From Sphingomonas sp. Root710 (lineage in GTDB: Bacteria > Pseudomonadota > Alphaproteobacteria > Sphingomonadales > Sphingomonadaceae), in NCBI RefSeq assembly GCF_001429065.1, contig NZ_LMIB01000017.1, positions 41,074 to 105,073 of the forward strand: DNA of 64,000 nt, read 5' to 3'. Of the stretch, positions 53,427 through 60,733 are shown piece by piece (the stretch's first letter is position 1; each line of letters starts with the position of its first letter). The notes beneath the pieces were generated by a model that ran no database searches, had not been told where the DNA came from, and was given only the letters and a program-made list of their open reading frames with translations. The translations under genes and the position numbers were made by a program.

Positions 53427-54076
53427 CGTCCCCATCCTTCCGGCTTGGGCCACATGCCCTCGCTCGCCATAAGCCCGGCTTCCTCCAGCGACAACACGTC
53501 GCCGCGCCGCCGGTCAGCGCCGGATCGGCGTCGCGGTGGCGGCGCATCTCCAGCCTGGCGATCTGGTTGCGGTGCACCTCGTCGGGTCCGTCGGCAAGGC
53601 GCAGCAGCCGCGCATTGGCGAACGCCGCTGCAAGGAAATGGTCGTTGCTGGTGCCGCCGCCGCCGAACATCTGGATCGCCCAGTCGAAGATCTGCTGCGC
53701 CATCAGCGGCGCGGCGACCTTGATCATCGCGATCTGCTGCCGCGCCGCCTTGTTGCCGACCCGGTCCATCATGTCGGCGGCCTTCATCGTCAGCAGCCGG
53801 GCCTGTTCGATCATGATGCGCGCCTCGGCGATGTGTTCCAGCGTTACCGTCTGCTCCGCCAGCGCGCGGCCGAAGGGATGGCGCAGTGCGGCGCGGCGGC
53901 ACATCCGTTCGAGCACCCGTTGGGACATGCCGATCAGCCGCATGCAATGGTGGATGCGGCCCGGCCCGAGCCGCCCCTGGGCGATGTCGAAACCGCGGCC
54001 TTCGCCCAGCAGCATATTTTCGGCCGGCACGCGGACATTGTCGAACAGCACCTCCGCCGAACGCGCTAGGCTCCAT
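53423..54076 (-). pseudogene. Broken acyl-CoA dehydrogenase (C-terminal half only)
   Basis: Between 54059 and about 53515 one frame encodes a clear C-terminal half of an ACAD11-type acyl-CoA dehydrogenase ([45 protein letters not shown]-like [57 protein letters not shown]). About 230 N-terminal residues are absent. An ATG at 54076 with GGAG upstream is in a different frame. Near 53515 the frame that reaches the ATGA overlap with the SDR (tail [23 protein letters not shown]) is again the first one. I infer an out-of-frame internal deletion plus a second one-base shift; a sequencing error at the latter is possible. Confidence 0.7.
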
Positions 54077-54102
54077 GGGAATCTCCGTTCGATTCAATTT
54101 AG

Positions 54103-54115
54103 ATTGTCCTACAAT
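54103..54115. promoter_or_regulatory. FadR-type GntR operator candidate
   Basis: ATTGT-CCT-ACAAT is a perfect inverted repeat matching the FadR-subfamily operator form TNGT-N3-ACNA. It is 27 bases upstream of the ATG at 54076 and near a TATATT that could be the -10 of the minus-strand unit, which ends with the GntR gene. Autoregulation is inferred. Confidence 0.55.
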
Positions 54116-54229
54116 ATAGGGATCAGAAATCAACCATAATGGGATAATTCGAAAATGAAGATCGTCGATCAATGAAGGTGAGTGCCCGACAAAAATTCCG
54201 CTCTCGGCTGGCCGCCGGGCATGCAGAAA

Positions 54230-54257
54230 CCCTCCGCTTTCCATGGGAAAGGGAGGG
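54230..54257 (-). terminator. Hairpin after the reductase gene
   Basis: CCCTCC-GC-TTTCC pairs with GGAAA-G-GGAGGG (small internal bulge, loop ATG) about 40 bases beyond the stop of the reductase gene at 54298. The following minus-strand bases are only weakly T-rich. Confidence 0.45.
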
Positions 54258-54297
54258 CTCGGGCCGGTCTGTTTCCGCCGTTGCCCGCGCGCCGGCC

Positions 54298-55419
54298 TCA
54301 GCCGCGCGAGGGCGCGATCAGGAATTTCTCGCCGGTCGCCTTCTTCTCATAAGCGCGCAGGATGTCGGGCTGGAGCGCTTCGGCGAGGCCGATGACCCGG
54401 CTGTAATGGCTGGCGAAGGTCGTGGTCAGCTCGTCGGCGACACGCTGCTGCAGACGGCTAACGACCTCCGCGCCTGCCTTGGCGAGGAACGGCATCAGCA
54501 GCCAGCCCGACACGCTCCACTCGAAGCCGAAGCGCAACCGATTGAGGATCAGCGGCGATGGATCGAGCGCGCCGTAGATATAGAGCTGCTTGAACTGGTT
54601 CGATCCATAGCGGCTATAGGTCGTCATCGACCGGGCCGCCACGGCCTCGATCGTCTGCATGATCTGCGTGGCGAGGGGACCGCCGCCGATCGCGTCGAAG
54701 GCGATCGTGGCGCCGGTCGCTTCGACCGCCGCGTCGAGCTGTTCGGCGAAGTCCGCGTCCTGGCTGTTGAGGACATGGGCGGCGCCTATGCCGCGCAATA
54801 TCTCCACCTGCTCCGCCGAGCGCACGATGTTGATGAGTGGGATATCGTCGGCAAGGCAGATCTTCTGCAGCATCTGCCCCAGATTGGACGCCGCGGCGGT
54901 ATGGATGATCGCCTTATGTCCTTCGCGCCGCGCGGTTTCGACGAAGCCGAGCGCGGTGAGCGGATTGATGAACATCGAAGCGCCGTCGGCGGCGGTCGCT
55001 CCGGCGGGCAGCGGAATGACGTCGCGCGCGGCGATCTTGCGATAATCGGCGTACATCGCCCCGCCCCACATGCCGACCAGCCTGCCTTCGAGCGCCTTGG
55101 CGTTGCGCCCCGCCGCGACCACGGTTCCCGCGCCTTCATTGCCGACCGGCAGCGCCTGACCGAGCCGTCCCGTGACGCTCGACAGGCGCTGTTGGGGGAC
55201 GGTCAGGGCCAGTCCGTCCCGGCCCTCCAGAGGGCGCAGCGTCGACAGGTCGGCGGGCCCGAGCAGCAGGCCGAGGTCGCTGGGGTTGATCGGCGCGGCC
55301 TCGACCCGGACGACGATCTCGTCGTCGCCCGGCGCGTCGGTCTGCACGACGTCGAGAGACAGGGTCAGATTGCCGTCAGCATCGATCTTCGAGCGGAGCT
55401 CGCGTCCTTCAAAAGCCAT
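54298..55419 (-). CDS. Medium-chain dehydrogenase/reductase (quinone oxidoreductase-like)
   Basis: This is a 373-residue MDR protein. The GroES-like N-terminal half includes VRVEAAPINPSDLGLLLGPADL and GNEGAGTVVAAG. The nucleotide-binding half includes HTAAASNLGQMLQKIC (about residues 172-187) and AFDAIGGG. The cysteines of the structural zinc site are absent, so it is a zinc-independent NADPH reductase type. It may reduce an enoyl or quinone substrate. It follows the hydrolase gene by 37 bases. Confidence 0.88.
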   Translation of the reverse strand: MAFEGRELRSKIDADGNLTLSLDVVQTDAPGDDEIVVRVEAAPINPSDLGLLLGPADLSTLRPLEGRDGLALTVPQQRLSSVTGRLGQALPVGNEGAGTVVAAGRNAKALEGRLVGMWGGAMYADYRKIAARDVIPLPAGATAADGASMFINPLTALGFVETARREGHKAIIHTAAASNLGQMLQKICLADDIPLINIVRSAEQVEILRGIGAAHVLNSQDADFAEQLDAAVEATGATIAFDAIGGGPLATQIMQTIEAVAARSMTTYSRYGSNQFKQLYIYGALDPSPLILNRLRFGFEWSVSGWLLMPFLAKAGAEVVSRLQQRVADELTTTFASHYSRVIGLAEALQPDILRAYEKKATGEKFLIAPSRG

Positions 55420-55456
55420 GATCTTCTCCTTTTTTATCGGTTGGCCCCCGCGGGCG

Positions 55457-56449
55457 TCAGGCGGCGGCGGACGGGAACCGGCGATCGAGCCAGTCGAGCA
55501 TGATGGCGTTGATCTGCTCGGGCCGCTCCTGCTGGCTCCAATGCCCGCAATCCCGGACCAGCACGGTCTCTAGATCGGGGATGATCTTGTCCATGCCGGC
55601 CGCCGAAGATGGCGACAGCCAGGGATCTTTCTCCGCCAGCACCATCAGGCTCGGTTGCCGGATGATATGTTCATAGGCCGCCGCCGTTTCCCAGTTGCGG
55701 GTGATGTTGCGGTACCAGTTGATGCCGCCCGTGAAGCCGGTTCGCTCGAAGGCCTCGACGAAGACCTCGAACTCCTCGCCGGTCAGGAAATGTTCGCGGC
55801 GATCGGCGGCGGGGTCGTGGGCCGCGATCTCATGCGCCAGCGGGAAGATCGAGGGCCCCTCGCCACGCCACCGTTCGCCATAGCCGCGGGTCTCGCCCTC
55901 GCCGGCAGGCGGCAGGCGGAACAGATAGTCGAGCGACCGGCGTGCATCGGCCAACATCGCGTCTGCCTCGCCCGGCTTCTGAAAATGGACGATGTACATG
56001 TCGGGGCCCATCCGGTCGCGCATGATGGCGATGGGATCGGCCGGGGCGCGCTTCTGGAAGGGGGTGTTGAGGCTGATGACGCCCGCGACCCGGCCGGGCC
56101 GCCGCATCGCCATCTGCCAGACCATCGCCCCGCCCCAGTCATGCCCGACGAAGATCGCCTGGCCGACGCCCAGATGATCGAGCAGCGCCTCATAGTCGCC
56201 GCACAGCGCCTCGGCGTCATAGGCCTCGACCTCTGGCGGAGAGGTGGTCAGGCCATAGCCGCGCTGGTCGATCGCGATCACGTGCCAGCCGGCGGCGGCC
56301 AGTGCGGGGATCTGGTGCCGCCAGGAAAAGGCCGTTTCCGGAAAGCCGTGGCACAGGATCAGGGGCGGCCGGGCGCTGGGCATTCCCGCTTCGTAACAGG
56401 CCATCCGGACCGGGCCGAGATCCGCATATCGCACCGGCGGCATCATCAT
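55457..56449 (-). CDS. Alpha/beta hydrolase (epoxide hydrolase-like)
   Basis: This is a roughly 330-residue alpha/beta hydrolase. LCHGFPETAFSWRHQIPALAAAGW (HGFPE oxyanion motif), DQRGYGLTTSP, the nucleophile Asp in FVGHDWGGAMVW, the acid in AEKDPWLSP and the histidine in VRDCGHWSQQERPEQ all fit the epoxide hydrolase/haloalkane dehalogenase group. The start at 56449 is favoured by spacing to GGTGAGGG; an ATG two codons earlier is possible. Two palindromes lie upstream (56489 and 56523). Confidence 0.9.
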   Translation of the reverse strand: MMMPPVRYADLGPVRMACYEAGMPSARPPLILCHGFPETAFSWRHQIPALAAAGWHVIAIDQRGYGLTTSPPEVEAYDAEALCGDYEALLDHLGVGQAIFVGHDWGGAMVWQMAMRRPGRVAGVISLNTPFQKRAPADPIAIMRDRMGPDMYIVHFQKPGEADAMLADARRSLDYLFRLPPAGEGETRGYGERWRGEGPSIFPLAHEIAAHDPAADRREHFLTGEEFEVFVEAFERTGFTGGINWYRNITRNWETAAAYEHIIRQPSLMVLAEKDPWLSPSSAAGMDKIIPDLETVLVRDCGHWSQQERPEQINAIMLDWLDRRFPSAAA

Positions 56450-56488
56450 CGTCATCCCTCACCATCACCGAGTCGCGATGACTTCTAG

Positions 56489-56500
56489 TACCGAACGGTA
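56489..56500. promoter_or_regulatory. Palindromic operator candidate
   Basis: TACCG-AA-CGGTA is a perfect inverted repeat 40 bases upstream of the hydrolase gene, in the divergent region shared with the copper operon. It has the size of a TetR half-site pair; the double-TetR at 50651 is a possible ligand, by inference only. Confidence 0.45.
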
Positions 56501-56522
56501 ATATGATCCCATACCAAAGTTA

Positions 56523-56536
56523 CGAAAAATATTTCG
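56523..56536. promoter_or_regulatory. AT-rich palindrome upstream of the copper operon
   Basis: CGAAA-AATA-TTTCG is an AT-rich inverted repeat in an otherwise GC-rich region, 69 bases before the small copper-operon gene. It may be part of a promoter or a regulator site. No CueR- or CopR-box identity was established. Confidence 0.35.
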
Positions 56537-56604
56537 GCGAGATACGTTGGCGTCTCCGCGCTCTCGCCCTTGCGGCCTTTGCCGGTTGCGCCTAGCTTCT
56601 TCCG

Positions 56605-56922
56605 ATGTTGCCGCGATGGCTCATTGCCTGTGCCGTTCTGTGGGGGATGCTGGTCGCGCCTCTCGCCATGACGATGGCGTGCGGGCAACCGACTGGCATG
56701 GTCCCGGCTGCCGGCCATTGCGCCGAGAATGGCGGCGGTGGCGACCAGCATGGCCCGACGAAACAATCCCAATGCAGCGGTGTCTGTTCGGCGGTCGAGG
56801 TGGCAGTGCCGCGCATCGCCGTGCGGATGGTGACGCGTCCCGCCGCCGCGCCGATCCCTATGATGTCGTCGCTCGGCGGCATCCTGCTCGAAGGCGACAC
56901 GCCGCCTCCGCGCCACGCCTGA
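56605..56922 (+). CDS. Small exported Cys/His/Met-rich protein
   Basis: This is a 105-residue protein with a signal peptide (IACAVLWGMLVAPLAMTMA). The mature part has clustered Cys, His and Met residues (GHCAENGGGGDQHG, SQCSGVCSAVEV, PIPMMSSLGG). The gene directly precedes copA on the same strand (55 bases), so periplasmic copper binding or sensing is a reasonable inference, but I do not recognise a named family. Confidence 0.65.
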   Translation: MLPRWLIACAVLWGMLVAPLAMTMACGQPTGMVPAAGHCAENGGGGDQHGPTKQSQCSGVCSAVEVAVPRIAVRMVTRPAAAPIPMMSSLGGILLEGDTPPPRHA

Positions 56923-56977
56923 CGGACCGGATATCGGCCGCCCGGACGGCGGCCTTTCGATCAGACAGGATGATGAA

Positions 56978-58738
56978 ATGACTCATATGATGAAGCGGCG
57001 TAGCGTGCTGCGCGCCGCCGCCCTTGGCTTGGCGGGCCTTGGGCTCGACAGCAGATTTCCCGCCTGGGCGCAGAGCGGCTCCACCGGGCTGCGGGCCGAC
57101 ATGCCGACGCTGAGCGGCGAGGATATCCGGCTGCGCATTGCCCATGACATGTTCAAGGTGGGCGGCCGCGCCGGCCATGCGATCACGATCAACGGGGTGC
57201 TGCCCGCCCCGCTGATCCGCCTTTGCGAGGGGCAGACCGTCCGGCTGCATGTCGAAAATACGTTGAACGAGGACACGTCTATCCACTGGCACGGGCTGAT
57301 CCTGCCCTTTCATATGGACGGTGTGCCGGGGATCAGCTTTCCCGGGATCAAGCCGGGCACGACCTTCACCTATGAATTCCCGATCAAGCAATCGGGGACC
57401 TACTGGTATCATTCGCATTCGGGCTTGCAGGAGCAGGTCGGCCATTATGGCCCGCTGGTGATCGATCCGGCGGGGGCCGAACCCGCACCCTATGACCGCG
57501 AGCACGTCATCGTCCTGTCGGACTGGACCTTCCTCCATCCGCACGAAGTGATGGTCAAGCTCAAGCAGAAGGGCGGCTATTTCAACCGGCAGCGGCAGAC
57601 CATCACCGACGGCACGATGAGCGCCGCCGAGCGGGCGAAATGGGGTGCGATGCGGATGGATCCGGCGGACATCGCCGACGTCAGCGGATCGACCTACAGC
57701 TTCCTGATCAACGGCCATGGACCCGCGGAGAACTGGACCGGGCTTTTCCGCCCCGGCGAGCGGGTGCGGCTGCGCTTCATCAACGCCTCGGCGATGACGA
57801 TCTTCAACGTCCGTATTCCCGGCCTGCCGATGACGGTGGTGCAGGCCGATGGCCAGAATGTCCGCCCGGTCGAGACCGACGAGTTCCAGATTTCGGTCGC
57901 CGAAACCTATGACGTGATCGTCACGCCGACCGCCGGCCAGGCCTATACGATCGCCGCCGAGGCGATCGACCGCTCGGGCATGGCGCGTGCCACGCTCGCC
58001 CCACGCGCCGGGATGGTCGCGGCGGTGCCGCTGCTGCGCCCGCGTCCGACCCTGTCGATGCGCGACATGGGGATGGGCGGCATGGACATGAGCGGGGGGA
58101 GCGGCGGCGATTGTCCGCCCGAGCATGCCGCGATGGGCCATTGCACGCCGGGTCAGCCTGCCGCGCCGATGCATCACAGCATGCGCGACAAGACATCGGT
58201 TCCGGCCAGCGTCGATGTCGGCGTCGGCGTCGACATGATCGCGCCGATGCCGGTCGACCGGACCGGAGACCGTCCGCTGGGGCTGGAGAAGGAGCCGCAT
58301 CGCGTGCTGACCTATCACCAGCTCGCGCCGCTGGTGCCCTTCCATGACAGGCGTCCGCCCGCGCGGAGCGTCGATATCCACCTGACCGGCAATATGGAGC
58401 GCTTCATGTGGTCGCTCGACGGCCGCAAGATGAATGAAGGGGCCGAACCGATCCGCTTCGAACGCAACGAGCGGGTGCGGGTGAACCTGATCAACAATTC
58501 GATGATGAACCACCCGATCCACATCCACGGCCATTTCTTCGAGCTGGTGACGGGGCAGGCGCATGGCCATCCCATCAAGCATACCGTCAACGTCATGCCG
58601 GGGGGCAAGGCGAGCTTCGACCTGACCGCCGACGCGCCGGGGGACTGGGCGTTCCACTGCCATCTGTTGTTCCACATGCATGCCGGCATGATGAACGTCG
58701 TGAAGGTGCGGCCGCTCGACGATGGAGGTGCAGCATGA
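56978..58738 (+). CDS. copA: Copper resistance multicopper oxidase CopA
   Basis: This is a 586-residue periplasmic oxidase with a twin-arginine signal (MKRRSVLRAAALGLAG). The copper ligands are in HWHGLILPFHMDG (about residues 105-117), YWYHSHSGLQEQVGHYG, HPIHIHGHFFEL (about 510) and the C-terminal HCHLLFHMHAGMM, which holds the type 1/3 Cys and Met. A Met/His/Cys-rich insert at about 360-400 (MRDMGMGGMDMSGG, CPPEHAAMGHC) likely binds Cu(I). It oxidises Cu(I) and sequesters copper. It overlaps copB by four bases. Confidence 0.96.
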   Translation: MTHMMKRRSVLRAAALGLAGLGLDSRFPAWAQSGSTGLRADMPTLSGEDIRLRIAHDMFKVGGRAGHAITINGVLPAPLIRLCEGQTVRLHVENTLNEDTSIHWHGLILPFHMDGVPGISFPGIKPGTTFTYEFPIKQSGTYWYHSHSGLQEQVGHYGPLVIDPAGAEPAPYDREHVIVLSDWTFLHPHEVMVKLKQKGGYFNRQRQTITDGTMSAAERAKWGAMRMDPADIADVSGSTYSFLINGHGPAENWTGLFRPGERVRLRFINASAMTIFNVRIPGLPMTVVQADGQNVRPVETDEFQISVAETYDVIVTPTAGQAYTIAAEAIDRSGMARATLAPRAGMVAAVPLLRPRPTLSMRDMGMGGMDMSGGSGGDCPPEHAAMGHCTPGQPAAPMHHSMRDKTSVPASVDVGVGVDMIAPMPVDRTGDRPLGLEKEPHRVLTYHQLAPLVPFHDRRPPARSVDIHLTGNMERFMWSLDGRKMNEGAEPIRFERNERVRVNLINNSMMNHPIHIHGHFFELVTGQAHGHPIKHTVNVMPGGKASFDLTADAPGDWAFHCHLLFHMHAGMMNVVKVRPLDDGGAA

Positions 58739-59658
58739 TCCGCGTTTTCGCCGCCGCGATCCTGGTCGCCGCCGCAGCACCCGCCGCCGCCCAGCATGCC
58801 GGGCATATGGATCACGCGATGCCCGCGCCTGCTGCCGATCCAGCTTGCCCGCCGGAGCATGCGGCGATGGGGCATTGCAAACCCGCGGTGGCTCCCCGGC
58901 CTGCCGCGCCGCCGGTAGCCGGGCCTTCGGCGGCCGCGTCGAGCGGTCCCGAATATGCCGCCGACGCGATATGGGGGGCGCAAGCGATGGTCCCCGCGCG
59001 GCGTGGCGTCTACACCGAGCATGGCACCTTCCGGGGCGGCAAGCTGATGCTCGACCGGCTCGAATATCGGGCGAAGGACGGTCATGACGGTTACGCCTGG
59101 GACGGTGAGGGCTGGTATGGCGGTGACTATGACCGGCTATGGGTGAAGGCGGAGGGCGAGGGCGGCTTCGGCGACCGCGTCGAATCTGCCGAGGTGCAGG
59201 CGCTGTGGAGCCATGCGCTGAACCCCTGGTTCAACCTGCAGACCGGCGTTCGCTATGATCTTCGGCCGAAGCCTGATCGCGCGCATCTCGTGCTCGGGGT
59301 GCAGGGGCTCGCGCCCTATTGGTTCGAAATCGACGCCGCCGCTTTCCTGTCCGATCGCGGCGACCTGACCGCGCGGGTCGAGGCCGAATATGATCAGCGC
59401 ATCACCAACAAGCTGATCCTTCAGCCACGCGTCGAACTCGACCTGGCGGCCCAGGACGTGCCGTCGATCGGGGTCGGTTCGGGCGTGTCCACGGTCGAGG
59501 CGGGGCTACGGCTGCGCTACGAGTTCGTGCCGGAGTTCGCGCCCTATATCGGCGTGGACTATGAGCGCGCGCTGGGCGGCACCGCCGACTATCGCCGCCT
59601 TGCGGGTGAGGATGTCGGCGGGCTGGCCTTGCTCGTCGGCCTGCGCGCCTGGTTCTGA
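58735..59658 (+). CDS. copB: Copper resistance outer-membrane protein CopB
   Basis: This is a 307-residue protein with a signal peptide ending APAAAQ, a metal-binding leader (HAGHMDHAM, then CPPEHAAMGHC at residues 38-48) and a barrel-forming C-terminal domain of about 210 residues (GAQAMVPARRGVYTEHGTFRGG, GWYGGDYDRLWVKAEGEGG, FNLQTGVRYD, ending VGLRAWF). CopB works with CopA in the pco/cop scheme. The copCD genes are not present here. Confidence 0.95.
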   Translation: MIRVFAAAILVAAAAPAAAQHAGHMDHAMPAPAADPACPPEHAAMGHCKPAVAPRPAAPPVAGPSAAASSGPEYAADAIWGAQAMVPARRGVYTEHGTFRGGKLMLDRLEYRAKDGHDGYAWDGEGWYGGDYDRLWVKAEGEGGFGDRVESAEVQALWSHALNPWFNLQTGVRYDLRPKPDRAHLVLGVQGLAPYWFEIDAAAFLSDRGDLTARVEAEYDQRITNKLILQPRVELDLAAQDVPSIGVGSGVSTVEAGLRLRYEFVPEFAPYIGVDYERALGGTADYRRLAGEDVGGLALLVGLRAWF

Positions 59659-59670
59659 AGCGATGATGGT

Positions 59671-59695
59671 CCCCGTCCGCCGGTGGCGGGCGGGG
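59671..59695. terminator. Convergent hairpin terminator
   Basis: CCCCGTCCGCC pairs with GGCGGGCGGGG (one G-T pair, loop GGT) between copB and the convergent malonyltransferase-like gene. No T run is present. Confidence 0.55.
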
Positions 59696-59698
59696 GCG

Positions 59699-60733
59699 TC
59701 AACCGGCGATGACGGTGGCGCGCTGTTCGGGCATCGCCATTGAGACCAGCAGGGGCCGTTCGGTCTGCGCCGCCTGGAAATCCGCCTTGCCGGTCATGCC
59801 GCGCCAGCCCGCGAGTATCAGCGACTGGATCACCGCGCCGCCCAGCGTGGTGCCGGGCCCGGTGATGATGAACAGGTCGGGCGCGAATTCACGTGCGGCG
59901 ATCGTGATCGCGCGGGCGAAATCGTAGCTCTCCACCACCTGATGATCGAGCGTGTAGTGGCGCAGCGCGTCGGCATCGGTCGCGCCCGGCCACCAGATCG
60001 CCCCGCGTCCGTCGATCAGCGGCAATGCGGGGCCGGTGAAGAGATCGACCGGCAGCGCCTGCCGCCCCTGTGCGGCGACGGGGGCCATCAGCGGGGTGTG
60101 GAAGGCGGCGTGGTTGCCGAGCCGCAGCGGAAATTGCCCGGCGGGTTCGACCGCCGCTTCGAAGGCGCTGAGCCCGGCCTCGTTCCCCGCCAGCACCAGC
60201 ATCCCGCCCAGAGCGATCGAGAGATAAAGCGCATGACCGGGGCGGGCGGCGATGTCGGCGACCATGTCGAGCAGATGCTGGCGGCGTTCGGGCTGCGGGT
60301 GCCAGTCGTCGTCCATGAAGGGATAGATCAGCTGGCCGCCGATCAGCGTCTGCTGCATCAGCGTGCCCATCGTGTTGGCAATGCGGAAGCCGCTTGCGGG
60401 CGTCACCGCGCCCGCGCAGGCGAGCGCAGAATACCAGCCCATCGAATTGCCGGTGACGGCGACCACCTCGATATCGTCGCGGTCGATCGACAGGAAGTCG
60501 CCCAGCGTCGCGGCAAAGATCAGCCCCGAGGCATTGTCGCCGCGCGTGTGGGTGGCGATCGAGAAACGCTCGGCACCGTCGAGTTCGGACAATGTCGGCT
60601 GGCCGCCCGCGCGGCGTTGCTCGTCGAAGTCCGCCAGCAGCGCCGGATCGGGGAAATGCCGGTGCAGATAGCCGAGCTCGGCCTTGTTATAGGTGCCCCG
60701 GCCCGGGCAGATCACCACCGCCTTGCGGGTCAT
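59699..60733 (-). CDS. Malonyl-CoA:ACP transacylase-like protein
   Basis: This is a 344-residue acyltransferase-fold protein related to FabD. The nucleophile elbow is VTGNSMGWYSALA (Ser near residue 100), and a histidine is in LGNHAAFHTPLMAP (about 210). The N terminus reads VVICPGRGTYNKAELGY in place of the FabD FPGQGSQ motif, and the C terminus ends in a TGPG-TLG segment. Its ATG overlaps the E1 stop, so it is coupled to a 2-oxoacid dehydrogenase gene rather than to fatty-acid synthesis genes. The acyl donor and acceptor are unknown. Confidence 0.85.
   Translation of the reverse strand: MTRKAVVICPGRGTYNKAELGYLHRHFPDPALLADFDEQRRAGGQPTLSELDGAERFSIATHTRGDNASGLIFAATLGDFLSIDRDDIEVVAVTGNSMGWYSALACAGAVTPASGFRIANTMGTLMQQTLIGGQLIYPFMDDDWHPQPERRQHLLDMVADIAARPGHALYLSIALGGMLVLAGNEAGLSAFEAAVEPAGQFPLRLGNHAAFHTPLMAPVAAQGRQALPVDLFTGPALPLIDGRGAIWWPGATDADALRHYTLDHQVVESYDFARAITIAAREFAPDLFIITGPGTTLGGAVIQSLILAGWRGMTGKADFQAAQTERPLLVSMAMPEQRATVIAG

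Noticed and set aside
56858-58780. Open frame of about 640 codons opposite copA
   Set aside because: copA has clear copper-ligand motifs and a Tat signal on the plus strand; the opposite frame is a shadow.
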